Shown here piece by piece: positions 31,879 to 41,800 of a stretch of DNA of 64,000 bases. Origin of the DNA: JABDMH01 sp965223165 (GTDB lineage: Bacteria; Bacteroidota; Bacteroidia; Chitinophagales; Saprospiraceae). Position 1 is the first letter of the stretch. The number at the start of each line of letters is the position of its first letter. The notes under the pieces were generated by a model. The model worked only from the letters and a program-made list of their open reading frames with translations, ran no database searches and was not told the origin of the DNA. Location: the NCBI GenBank assembly GCA_965223165.1, contig CBDCVQ010000018.1:660214-724213 (forward strand). Reading direction: 5' to 3'. The position numbers were made by a program, and so were the translations under genes.

Positions 31879-32372
31879 GGTGCAATGTGGTTTGGTAGGT
31901 TCCTTGACGCTAATGGTGTCTCTTGTGAAGATAATACATATTCACAGTAGTAGGATCACATAAGTAACTACATGTTTCCTGCCAATCTGACTCCAATGTT
32001 CTGATGCTTAAGTCGCCAAATATTTTGAAAATCATTTTTGGTCTTAGTCAAGGCACAGAACGCAGCCATAGCAGACGCTACGGCTAGCCACCCACCCGCT
32101 TTCGCGGTTCCCTCACTTCTCGCATTGTCATGCTCGACTCTACGAGATGTTCGGTCATGCCTCGTCTTCGAACAAAATCCTATTAGAATTATTCAACATT
32201 TCTAATGCGAAAGCCCACTAGGCGGTAATCCTTGCTTTCCAGCGCCTGCCCTGGGATGTATAACGATCTACCTTGTCACTGGAAATGCCATGAAAATGAC
32301 CGCGCTACTCTCCGCCTCAGGCACCCTTGGCGCAGGCAAACGGGCATCAATTATACGGTGGGTATAGCAAGC
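31879..32372. other. Repeat-free upstream region of the giant gene at 27178-31878
   Basis: The repeat units seen in the other gaps are absent. A 6-bp inverted repeat TGTGAA...TTCACA at 31924-31946 lies about 45 bases upstream of the ATG at 31878 and could be an operator. Further right, 32098-32109 on the minus strand forms CCGC-GAAA-GCGG, a small stem with a GNRA-type tetraloop. Short ORFs on both strands show no recognisable domain. The minus-strand promoter of the gene at 31878 should lie here but was not pinpointed. Confidence 0.4.
31924..31946. promoter_or_regulatory. Inverted repeat, possible operator
   Basis: TGTGAA at 31924-31929 and TTCACA at 31941-31946 flank an AT-rich centre, immediately upstream of the giant gene starting at 31878. 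The half-sites resemble CRP-type half-sites, but the spacing is wider than the classical site. No other gene in the window has a copy, so function is speculative. Confidence 0.25.
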
Positions 32373-32403
32373 AAAAAGCCCTGAACCATAAGGGTTCAAG
32401 GCT
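32373..32403 (-). terminator. Rho-independent terminator of a candidate small RNA
   Basis: The minus strand has an 11-bp stem (AGCCTTGAACC with GGTTCAGGGCT, one G-T pair) around a 5-base loop, followed by TTTTT. The sequence differs from the giant-gene terminators. No convincing ORF ends just before it: the nearest in-frame minus-strand stop, at 32434-32436, closes a frame only about 23 codons long. It therefore probably ends a non-coding transcript. Confidence 0.7.
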
Positions 32404-32600
32404 CTATCATTCAGTTTTTCGGGTACGACTGAATTAGATCTCTAGTACCACATCTCGGACCACCATGGAGTCCTTTCGGTGATGGTCTAGGTGAAGATCT
32501 AAGGTTCACGCCTCTTTGAGTGCTTGCGCACTAGTCGTGATCCACAGTTGGAGCCAGTGAGTAATTTACCCGCTTGCTAGTGATACGATTACACTTAGAT
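32373..32600 (-). ncRNA. Candidate structured non-coding RNA, family not recognised
   Basis: Upstream of the terminator the minus strand has several nested inverted repeats. TTAGATCT pairs with AGATCTAA (32495-32502 with 32434-32441). GACCA pairs with TGGTC inside it (32483-32487 with 32458-32462). ATTCAGT pairs with ACTGAAT (32428-32434 with 32409-32415). A hairpin AGTGC-GCAA-GCAC (32519-32532) has a GNRA-type loop. CACTAG could pair with CTAGTG (32577-32582 with 32529-32534), though the latter overlaps the hairpin. The density of short perfect stems plus a strong terminator, and the lack of a sustained ORF, suggests a structured RNA. It does not match 6S RNA, tmRNA, RNase P or SRP RNA as far as I can tell. 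The 5' end is a guess. Confidence 0.4.
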
Positions 32601-32759
32601 AGAGTATGAAGTGCGGCTAAGATGGAAGGATGAAAACCAAATATAACAGAATCAGTGTCTTGTGTAGAAGAAAAATGACCTTATTTGACCATAATCTGCA
32701 AACACAGGATAGTAATTATTTTACTAAGGTCACTTATTTATGTCTATCGCCGCATGATC

Positions 32760-32785
32760 CGGCAGGTCACCGACTTGCCGTTTTT
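32760..32785 (+). terminator. Possible plus-strand terminator-like hairpin
   Basis: CGGCAGGT and ACTTGCCG form an 8-bp stem with one G-T pair around CACCG, followed by TTTTT on the plus strand. No plus-strand gene upstream is convincing: the ORF from 32630 runs through it and has no family match. It may end a short transcript or be fortuitous. Confidence 0.35.
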
Positions 32786-32822
32786 ATCGCAATATGGGCC
32801 TGTGACGATAGCCGAGGCCAAG

Positions 32823-32853
32823 AAAAATCCCCGAAGCGCAATCACCTCGGGGA
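32823..32853 (-). terminator. Rho-independent terminator of the giant gene at 32884
   Basis: On the minus strand TCCCCGAGG pairs with CTTCGGGGA around an 8-base loop, followed by five T residues, about 30 bases after the stop. It resembles the other giant-gene terminators but is more diverged, and it is not followed by the repeat array. Confidence 0.85.
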
Positions 32854-32883
32854 CGATATTGATTTGGTCCTAGTTCTAGCGCT

Positions 32884-35800
32884 TTAATTGACCAGGATCA
32901 TCTTCTTGGTGGCGGTAAAGTCCTTAGCGTCCAATCGATAGTATAGGATCGCATGTCCGGCAAGGTTAGTCTTATGCAATTGTACCGTCTGATACCCCTT
33001 GGCATAGTCACCCTTGATCGAACGAAGCACTCGTCCCGTCACATCGTACACCGTCAAGGTGGCCTCCATCGCCTCTGGCAGCACAAAACCAATCACCGTT
33101 TCGGCCTTGAATGGATTCGGCCGGTTCTGCTCCAGTAGATATCCACTCGGTGCAATACCTTGACCCAGCGGACGACCGCCGATACCCGGCTGCGTCGGCT
33201 GACCGATGCTCTGCCGTTGGGGTTGTCCCACCACATCGTGCATATCGTTGACTTGGCTAATCGGACCTGGCTCACCGCTCACGTTGGTTGCACAGCCGGA
33301 GAAGTCACTCTGGACGATCAGCACTACATCACAGAAGTCCACCGTGCCGCTTGGCCAGCTGATCACCCATAGACGGGCCATGTGGCTGCCAAAGTCGTCA
33401 CAGAAGACCTCCAGGTAGCTGGTATCTTCCTCCCAGGTGTCATCATTGATGCCGTCGATCAGTTCTACTCGATATTCCAGCGCAGTGTCGGTGCAGGCCT
33501 CTGAGCTACTGCTGTTAAACTCTTCTGCCCAGACGATGGCATGCGCACTATCCACCACCCCATCCTGATCGCTATCCCATGGGGTCAAGCGAGCCGTCAA
33601 CGAGCTGATGCATACCGGACTCGGCTTCTTCACCGAGACCACATCAAAGTAGTACTCGCAGTAACTCTCATTAGCACAGTCGTCCTGGACCGTCACCACC
33701 AACTTGTAGCTGCCGTGCGGCAGGTCTGCCGAGCTAATGTCAAAGCCCTCCGTGGTATCGCCGGACAGTTCGCCGTGATCACTGTCCACTATCGTCGCAT
33801 CGTCGCCGTCCTTGATCTCTTTCAGATCCCAGTAGTATTTAATCACCCCGCAGGCATCCATGCCTACCACGCTGGCTTCCAGATCAAAGTAACAGGCGCC
33901 CACCTCAATGGCTCCACCATCTTCGACCGGTCCAACGATCACACAAGTCGGTGGGGTCGTGTCTCGTACGATGATCTTCTGCACGCAGGTGTCCGTGACC
34001 AGCTCGTTGTTGCGCCACCATTGGCCCTCCAACGGCTCACCGTAGCCACACCAGTCGGCAAAGTACCAGGTACGCAAGATCTTGTAGCATGCCGCTTCGC
34101 CGCCTACGATCTTGAAGACCTTGTCGCTGTGGCCAATGCCCACGATCCGGCAGTCATCATCAAACTTATAGGTGGCATAGCCGGTGTACTCCGGACCCGC
34201 GGCACCGATCACATTGCCATCCGGACCATACTCGATGTCGCAGGTCACCACCTCGGTGTCGTATGGCACATGGAACATGTACTTATTCAGCTCACATTCG
34301 TTGCCGATCCAGATGCGCTGATGTCGATAGATCGTATCCACCGTATGGCGTAGACTATCCGCAATGCCGTGCTCATCATAGAATTCATCTGGACAGCCTT
34401 GCCAGATCTTGAATTTCCTAAAGATGTAGCCTTGGCCACAGTGATCTATTTCGCACCAGACATCCTGCTCACAGTAGACATTTTGCTCGCAATTGACGAT
34501 GACCACGCCTTTTTGGAAGTCCAGCGTATCCTGATAGTAGTCACATTTGGTGATCAGTGAATCGATCCACAGATAGCCTAGATGCTCATCAAACACCCGT
34601 ACCTGCTCGTAGTAGCTGGTACATTTACAAATGCTATCGTAAAAGGTGATGTCGCAGTCGATCTCCGTGCCTTCATTATCCACATAATTGCCATAGGGAT
34701 CTCTCCAAGCTTTGCAGTAGCCGCCGAAGATCTCGTCCAGGGCATCATAAGCATCCTGCTCGCCGTCCTTGGCTTGACCCACGATGTACTCCAAGCTCAC
34801 CGGGTGGATCTCGTTGGGATAGGCGTAGCGATCGTCCTTATAGATCTTACAGGTGATGTGCTCTTCTTCCACTACGTCCTTCACTACTTCCACCGGTGTC
34901 TTGTCTTCGACCCAAACCTTAGTCCAGGCTGTCGCCCAATTACACCAGTAGTCCATCACGAGGATCTCGACCGTGACGGGACCGCAGGCATCCGAGCAGT
35001 CAAACGGCACGGCATCACTCCATCCACCACCGATCTGCTGGTACATATCCAGCCTAGACTTTCGGCCGATATGATCGGGCGCAAAGAGATCTGCGGTAGC
35101 CACCAGCAAATCATCCGGCTGCTCCTGGCAATCATTCACCTTGTAGTAGAAATCCTCATCATAGTAATAGGCCTCCTCAAAGAGCTCGCGGAAGTATTGG
35201 CTGTTCACCTCATAGGGATGCTCCTTGCAGTACAAGGTGGCATATTTCATCAAGTCATATTGCCACGCTCCGTACAGTAAGTCGCCACATGGTGTACCAT
35301 CTTCGCAAAGCCACTTCATGGTCTTGGCATAGTGCGCCTCGACCTCATCCTCATGTTTGTCTTCTTCTAAGGTTGGTCTCCAGATGGTATCGTGATGCTC
35401 GGAGATGTAGCAGGAATCCATGTCACCGCATAGGTCGATACAGGCCTCGTACCAGTCAGACCGCCGGGCCAGGAGAAAGTTTATGCCACAGTTATCCCAA
35501 GATCCTTCGTCGAAGGTCTCGGCGTCTACCCATACCTTCTTATCGCTCAGGCTCACCGTCACTCCCTTGTCTACGACCGGCACCGGCAAGGTGCGATCTT
35601 TGACATAGATATAGCAACTGTCCTTGGCAAGGTTGTGACAGCTGTCGACCGCTTCATAGATCACCTTGTAGGGATCCTCCTTCTTGGGCAGCTTGATTTG
35701 GTCATGGCTCACCCAGCAACTGTCTGTCTCGTCGTAGGACAGTACGTAGGTACCAATGCCCTCGACGATGGCTTTCACCTGCTTGAGGCCGCTCCAATCG

Positions 35801-38664
35801 TCAGCCACGTATGCAGCGGGTATATAAGTGTGTGCTGCGCATTCATGCGTAGATGTGTACGCTACGTGAGGTCCAAACAGTGTCAAGGACGCATCGCCAA
35901 AGGACGTCCAGACTGCTCGGATATATAGCTCATCTCCTGCTTCCAATGGAATGCTCAGGCGGCCATGCTGCGACTCGGAGATGAGCACCGGCGACAGGCT
36001 GGCCGCCACCTGGGGAGATCCTTGGAGGAACATTGCTTCTTTTCCCTCCACAATACGATAGACGTCGCCATTGAGCGAGAAGTAGATCGCCACTTCCGCA
36101 TACATCTCCGGCACAAAGGCTTGGGCCTCGAAGCCGGCTCTCAGCATTTCATCCTCTACACAGGGTACGAATCCGTTAGGAGGGGCCGTACCAACGTCAA
36201 AAACCCAACCAAAGTCAAAGGTGCCATCCTCCATGGCTTCGTACGACATCTCTGCATCCTGATGATAGTTGTTAGGGCCCTTCAGGGCAGCCACCTTATC
36301 ACCAAAAACCAAATCCTCGGGTTCACCCGGCTCACCAATCGAGTTGATCACGATCTGATAGGGTGCACCGCTGACATCAATCGTATTACTTGGATCATCA
36401 ATCAGTGCGGCCACATTGGGTGGTGCAACTGGCGTTGAGGTGATGTCCCAGTAGTCCAAAGCGAAAGGCCCGACAAACAACTCTTCAGCTTTGCAGTAGA
36501 GTTCAGGTGGGACCGTATCGAGGTCCACTAGCCAAAATTCGCATTCCCAGTATCCCGGTGCTATTTGTCTTGCCAGGTTTGGTGGTGTGCCGGCAGGCAT
36601 GATCACATCACACGCCTCGTCAGCCATACCGTAGCAGGTCTGCTTCAATTCGACTACGACGCGATATTGGTTTTCACAATCTCCCTCAAATTTCCAGGCG
36701 TCGACATGCACTTGTATACCGCATTTCGAGTCCAGCGTGGCTGGATGAAACTCCAGCATGCCGTCATTGTCAACATCCGATATATTCACCAGATAAAGCA
36801 TGCCACAGCCTCCGTCCAGCTCCTCATAGGTGATGAAGGGCCCGATATTCTGGGTAGTATCTCCACAATAGACCGTATCTCTGGCCTCACAATAGATATG
36901 ATCGGCGTCAATCTCGCCAAATTGATAGACTGTCAGCGTGTCAAACGTGGTTCCTCGACGACCGTCCTTGTCAAAAGCTTCCCATTCTCGCAAGATGACT
37001 TTGACGGTGTCCTGGACTCCCGCATCACAAGGATAGGCGGTCACCCAATCGGTCACATACGTCGCTTCCACCGGTCCGTGACAGGGAATGTCTGCGACCG
37101 GAGGATCTTCTAAATCGGGATAATGCACCAAGCTGTCAAAGCAGTACACGTCGTAGTTCCGACCCTGCAGCTGAGGACCATTGCTTTGCTTAAATGTAAT
37201 GGTAGACCAGCAGGCTCCATCTTGGTTGCTCACCAGCGCCTTCAGATCCCGGCCGATCAGATGACAGGCATCAAAGCTGATCACAGAAGCACGGGTCAAA
37301 TCTCTGGCGCTGTACACACTCAAGCCGGACAACGTGGTAATCTTGATATCCAGGCCGCTGCAGGGACCGCCGGTCAAGAGCTCATCCAGGGTGAATAATA
37401 CCTGACCTTGCTCATCGAGGCTCAGATTGACGTCCCTACAATTTGGCGCGCCCATATTGGGATCCGTCACGGTAACATCAAAGAAGCACTCTGCTTCGAC
37501 ACCGGGTAGAGTCGTGTTCGTGAAATATCGTACGGTGGTCGTACCCACCGGATAAAATCCGGATGCATTGCCCATATTGTTCTGGTCGTTGGCAAATGGA
37601 CTCACCGCGAGCGGAACAACCAAACTGATGGTAACGGTATTGGTCGCACAGAAGAGGTCGACGTCTGGATCCGGGCCCACATTGAGCGTCAGATCACCAT
37701 CCGCCGCCCAAACATTGTAGTCGGCCACACTGATCGTGAAGCCGCTAAAGGCATTTGGGCCGCAATCTCCGGTGATGGCTGGCGGAAGCTGTCCAAGGAC
37801 CGTGGCATTATCCTCGCCCAGCAAGTCCGGCATCTCGGTAGCAAAGCCGTTATCTGAGTTCCAACTACCGCTAAGCGTTACCGGTGCGGTCGTGCTGGTG
37901 GGCACGCCTGTCAACGTGATCGGCGAGGTGGTCAAGTCCCCTCCCACAAACATCAAATTGGCCGTGACCGGCCCGATGGTCGTGTCCTGAATCACAGTGG
38001 GCACGCAGTCCGTCCCGACCACCACTGGATCCGGTATAGCCACCATGGCACCGCAAGTACCCGGATCGCTAGGGACCACTATGTCGGCCGGACAAGTGAT
38101 ACTGCACTCAATCGCGGCAAAGGTGATACTCCAAGCGTTCAGGGTGCCACTGTCGCCTCCCGCATCATCGCAAATGGATAGGGTCCAGTTGCCATTGACC
38201 GGTTCGTTGGCAAAGCCTACATTCATCGGTCCTTCTTCTGCATTGTAGGAACCATTGAATGGAGCTGCCCCACTGACGATGGATTGCGTCGCTGCGTCAT
38301 CAAAGACGGTCACTATGTAGTTGTCACCGGCTCCACCATTATCAGAGCTAAGATCCCAAACGGTGCCCATGGGCGAGATCAAATCAATCTCAAGATCAGA
38401 ATCAAAGGTGTGCGTGATGTCAACCGTCACATTTGCGATGGCAAATCCACCCAGCTCTGCAATGTTGCCTACAAGCGGCACGTTAGCCACTGAGGTAACC
38501 GGTCCTCCGACACAGGGAAAACCACCGGTCCCCACCATAGGGACAGGCTGTGGATTGCCGGCACCCATATACGTTTGGGCAAGTAAGTCACTGCCCGTGT
38601 ATTGGACCAGGGCATAGATAGATAGACACAGTAGGATGGTCTTGGTACTTGTGAGGTCAGTCAT
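32884..38664 (-). CDS. Giant secreted protein with one P-domain and an interrupted HYR domain, T9SS cargo
   Basis: About 1926 residues from the ATG at 38664. The frame also extends to a TTG at 38700, but the ATG matches the start of the related gene at 14973. A signal peptide (MTDLTSTKTILLCLS... to LLAQ) is followed by one P-domain (THTFDSDLEI, GNWTLSICDDAGG). An HYR domain follows; compared with the gene at 8635 it is interrupted by about 130 extra residues between DCVPT and SPFANDQ. The Cys-rich core contains the same type of long insert after VDLDTVPPELYC as the gene at 8635, and the same short segment near EEAYYYDEDFYYK before GGGWSDAVPF. The export block and T9SS type A domain (NRPNPFKAETVIGF, ATKKMILVN) finish the protein. 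Its C-terminal domain is closest to the gene at 16628, whereas its middle resembles the gene at 8635. Confidence 0.93.
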   Translation of the reverse strand: MTDLTSTKTILLCLSIYALVQYTGSDLLAQTYMGAGNPQPVPMVGTGGFPCVGGPVTSVANVPLVGNIAELGGFAIANVTVDITHTFDSDLEIDLISPMGTVWDLSSDNGGAGDNYIVTVFDDAATQSIVSGAAPFNGSYNAEEGPMNVGFANEPVNGNWTLSICDDAGGDSGTLNAWSITFAAIECSITCPADIVVPSDPGTCGAMVAIPDPVVVGTDCVPTVIQDTTIGPVTANLMFVGGDLTTSPITLTGVPTSTTAPVTLSGSWNSDNGFATEMPDLLGEDNATVLGQLPPAITGDCGPNAFSGFTISVADYNVWAADGDLTLNVGPDPDVDLFCATNTVTISLVVPLAVSPFANDQNNMGNASGFYPVGTTTVRYFTNTTLPGVEAECFFDVTVTDPNMGAPNCRDVNLSLDEQGQVLFTLDELLTGGPCSGLDIKITTLSGLSVYSARDLTRASVISFDACHLIGRDLKALVSNQDGACWSTITFKQSNGPQLQGRNYDVYCFDSLVHYPDLEDPPVADIPCHGPVEATYVTDWVTAYPCDAGVQDTVKVILREWEAFDKDGRRGTTFDTLTVYQFGEIDADHIYCEARDTVYCGDTTQNIGPFITYEELDGGCGMLYLVNISDVDNDGMLEFHPATLDSKCGIQVHVDAWKFEGDCENQYRVVVELKQTCYGMADEACDVIMPAGTPPNLARQIAPGYWECEFWLVDLDTVPPELYCKAEELFVGPFALDYWDITSTPVAPPNVAALIDDPSNTIDVSGAPYQIVINSIGEPGEPEDLVFGDKVAALKGPNNYHQDAEMSYEAMEDGTFDFGWVFDVGTAPPNGFVPCVEDEMLRAGFEAQAFVPEMYAEVAIYFSLNGDVYRIVEGKEAMFLQGSPQVAASLSPVLISESQHGRLSIPLEAGDELYIRAVWTSFGDASLTLFGPHVAYTSTHECAAHTYIPAAYVADDWSGLKQVKAIVEGIGTYVLSYDETDSCWVSHDQIKLPKKEDPYKVIYEAVDSCHNLAKDSCYIYVKDRTLPVPVVDKGVTVSLSDKKVWVDAETFDEGSWDNCGINFLLARRSDWYEACIDLCGDMDSCYISEHHDTIWRPTLEEDKHEDEVEAHYAKTMKWLCEDGTPCGDLLYGAWQYDLMKYATLYCKEHPYEVNSQYFRELFEEAYYYDEDFYYKVNDCQEQPDDLLVATADLFAPDHIGRKSRLDMYQQIGGGWSDAVPFDCSDACGPVTVEILVMDYWCNWATAWTKVWVEDKTPVEVVKDVVEEEHITCKIYKDDRYAYPNEIHPVSLEYIVGQAKDGEQDAYDALDEIFGGYCKAWRDPYGNYVDNEGTEIDCDITFYDSICKCTSYYEQVRVFDEHLGYLWIDSLITKCDYYQDTLDFQKGVVIVNCEQNVYCEQDVWCEIDHCGQGYIFRKFKIWQGCPDEFYDEHGIADSLRHTVDTIYRHQRIWIGNECELNKYMFHVPYDTEVVTCDIEYGPDGNVIGAAGPEYTGYATYKFDDDCRIVGIGHSDKVFKIVGGEAACYKILRTWYFADWCGYGEPLEGQWWRNNELVTDTCVQKIIVRDTTPPTCVIVGPVEDGGAIEVGACYFDLEASVVGMDACGVIKYYWDLKEIKDGDDATIVDSDHGELSGDTTEGFDISSADLPHGSYKLVVTVQDDCANESYCEYYFDVVSVKKPSPVCISSLTARLTPWDSDQDGVVDSAHAIVWAEEFNSSSSEACTDTALEYRVELIDGINDDTWEEDTSYLEVFCDDFGSHMARLWVISWPSGTVDFCDVVLIVQSDFSGCATNVSGEPGPISQVNDMHDVVGQPQRQSIGQPTQPGIGGRPLGQGIAPSGYLLEQNRPNPFKAETVIGFVLPEAMEATLTVYDVTGRVLRSIKGDYAKGYQTVQLHKTNLAGHAILYYRLDAKDFTATKKMILVN

Positions 38665-38899
38665 TGGCTTTTTGTTCAGGTACTTACATAGTAGCAGCAA
38701 TTATGATACCAAAACACTTTTGTTCTCGGCATCAGCGCTGCTCCAACGGATCAGGACGAAAATAGGAAAAAAGGTGCTGAAGAGGATACAATTGAGCGGC
38801 GGGGAACCATCAAATATGAGCAAATCATTTATCACCGTACCGCGAAAACCGACTGCCCACCCCTCAGTATAACACTTCCTTCGCCCCCTTCGCCTCCAG

Positions 38900-41800
38900 C
38901 TACTTTGTCCCAAGCGCCTCATCTCGTGTGGTGACACAGAGACGAAGTAAGTCATCATTCGAAGACACCAGTACTCCCCGCCCTCCATTGGCCAGCGAAA
39001 CTCGCTTAAGATCTGTCACATCGTAGCGCATGTAGGTGCCTAGCTCCCTTGGAGGAAGCATTTCGATGTCACCGTCCAAATACTGAAGCACCATGCCGAG
39101 TCCTGCATCAAGTCGAGTAGTTTCGTTTTCGGTGTGGTAGCTATTGCCTGCCATCACCAGTGCAGGGCGGGATCCTGGCCCACCTATCAGAGCAATCCCA
39201 TGCAAGGAGGAGATCTGTGCTTCAGGAGGTAACTCCGCAGCCTCGTACGCATCCTGTTCGCGGATGAATAGAGTGTGGGCAAACGTCTGCGCTTGCAAAT
39301 GGACCTGATTGGCTGCGATTGGACCCCCAATGACCTCCTCCAAGGTGGCATCGGCAAAAGCTGCGTAGGTCGTAAACCTTTGGGCTACGTCCGGCATCTG
39401 CTCGGCAGTACATTCACGCCCGCGCACCGGCAGCAGACGATTGTCGTGCTCTACACCCAGTAGGACATCCACCGAATTGTTGCCGTCGAAGTCGCCACCA
39501 AACACGTGGAGCGGAGACGCTGTGGACGGTTGGTATTTCATGTTTAAGCCGGCATTGCCTCCGATCAGGTCACGATCACCATCACCATCTATGTCGACGG
39601 CAAATATCGTGTTCCACCACCCGCTGGTTTCACCCAGTCCATAGTCGCTGGTCCGGTCTTCAAATCTCGACCCGCCATTGATGAGCACGGTGATTGGCAT
39701 CCATTCGCCCGCCAGCACGAGGTCTGGCCTCCCATCCCCGTCTACATCATCGGACACGGCGCTGGTGACCATGCCCAACAGGGCCTGATTGGGCAACACC
39801 TGTTTACCCACTTCCAACAACCTGCCTTGGCCATCATTTTGCAGTAAAAGACTAGGAGGAGGATAGGGGTAAAGTTCGGGCAGCACCCGACCTCCAACGA
39901 ACAGGTCGGTGTCGCCGTCCAAGTCATAGTCGAGGGGCAGAACACAGGAACCGCTGATTCGGATGTCGGGAATCCCCCTCGATCGCGTATATCGTCCCGC
40001 ACCATCATTCAGATAAAGTCGGTCACGGTAGGCCGGTTGATTGACTAGGGACTCAGTCCCACCACTCGCCACATAGAGATCGAGATCGCCATCGCCGTCG
40101 ACATCAAAGAAGGCACTGCCCATATCCTCAAAGTCACGGTCCTGCTCGAGGCTAGGTTGCTGCCGGAGCACAAACTGCCCTCCCTCCGACTGACAGTAGG
40201 TGCGGCCTGCCTGCCCCTTAGCACCGCCGACGAAAAAGTCATCCCAGCCATCGCCGTTTATGTCTCCAACAGACAGAAAGGGTCCCAGTCGCGATAGCCG
40301 GTGCGGGAGCAGAATCTGATATTGATAGTCGTCGTGATCGTTTTCACGATGTCTAAATGCGGGGATAATGGCCCCTGTCACCTCCTCTAATAATGGCGGA
40401 GACTCACTCAGGTCGCTGGCCAGCCCGTCCTGCTCCGCCTCTGCATGAGCGATCGTTATGCGCTGATTGGCTGGCTCACGGGCCACGCTATTTCGTCTGC
40501 CGTCCGGCCACTGCACAGTGATTTGTTGAACCTCTGCTGCCTCACCCAGGCCAAAGTGGATGCGATTGGGCAAGGTAGAAAGATAGCCTCTCGTATTCTT
40601 CACCTGATGCATCCAGGTCTTTTCGTTGATCTGTACCGATATCTTGGCACCAAAGCCCTGCCGATTGCCGACGGGACCCACCAACTGGATGTCGATATAA
40701 TGTCGACCGGTTTGGGGCCCATCGTTGCGCTGGAGCGTGGCCAGATCCTCGATGTTATTGACCACGACATCCAGGTCTCCATCATTGTCCAGGTCACCCA
40801 CGGCGGCGCCATTAGAAAAGGTGGGCATGGTGCTGCCCCATGCCTCTGTCACGTTGCTAAAGACAAAATTGCCTTCGTTTTGGTGAAAAGTATTCCGGGT
40901 CTTCGTACTGGGGGTCAAGGCGTAGAATTCTTCTAGATCAGGGATCTTGCCTCCATGTTTTCGCAGGTATGCCTGCCGCTCCTTGGCGGAATCTTTGTCG
41001 TAGACGTCTCTGCGAAAACCATTCGAGATAAAGATGTCGCGATCACCGTCATTGTCCAGATCCTCCATGTAGCAGGCCCAACTCCAATCGGACATATGGA
41101 GCCCAAGCATGTGCGCAATCTCACTAAAGTATCCAGCTCCTTGATTGAGCTGGAGTGTGTTGTGCATGTATTGGTGATGAAAACCCTTATCCACGAGTTC
41201 GTAAAACCGATCGGCATCCATGGAGGCCATGGAGGTCTTGCTACGCCGATAATCGGCAGGCAACATCTCCGTGACCAGGATGTCCTCCAAGCCATCTCCA
41301 TTGACGTCAGCGATGTCCGTACCCATGGCAAACAAGGAGATGTGCGACAAAGAGGTTTGACACCTGTTCTCAAAGGTCCCATCTCCCTGGTTCATCCAAA
41401 GGTAGTCCGGCTCGGTGTAGTCATTGGCCACGTAGACGTCCACAAATCCATTGCCATCGAGATCTGCCGTGGAGATACTTAGCCCAAAACCAAAATTCTT
41501 GGATAGCCCCGCCGCCTCGGTCACATCTGTATAGGTGCCATCCCCCTGATTGCGATAGAGTCGATCCTTGGAATAGGGGGAACCCCTCTCCCTGCCTTGT
41601 ATGTAGTCAGGTATATCGATGCCTGTCCTCTGCGGATGGTTGATGACATAGACGTCCAGCCAATTGTCATTGTCATAGTCAAAAAAGCAGGCATGAAAGG
41701 AATAGCCCCGATCGTCCAGCCCGTAGTTGGCAGCCTCCTCGACGAAGGTATTGTCTCCTTGATTGACAAAAAGCTGATTGCGTCGCAGCTCGGCGTCTTG

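Noticed and set aside
31980..32180. Minus-strand ORF-like stretch (contains GWLAVASAMAAF)
   Set aside because: No in-frame start with a plausible context and no family recognised; could equally be non-coding.
32630..32887. Plus-strand ORF of 85 codons
   Set aside because: No recognisable domain; it runs through two terminator-like hairpins and into the 3' end of the giant gene.
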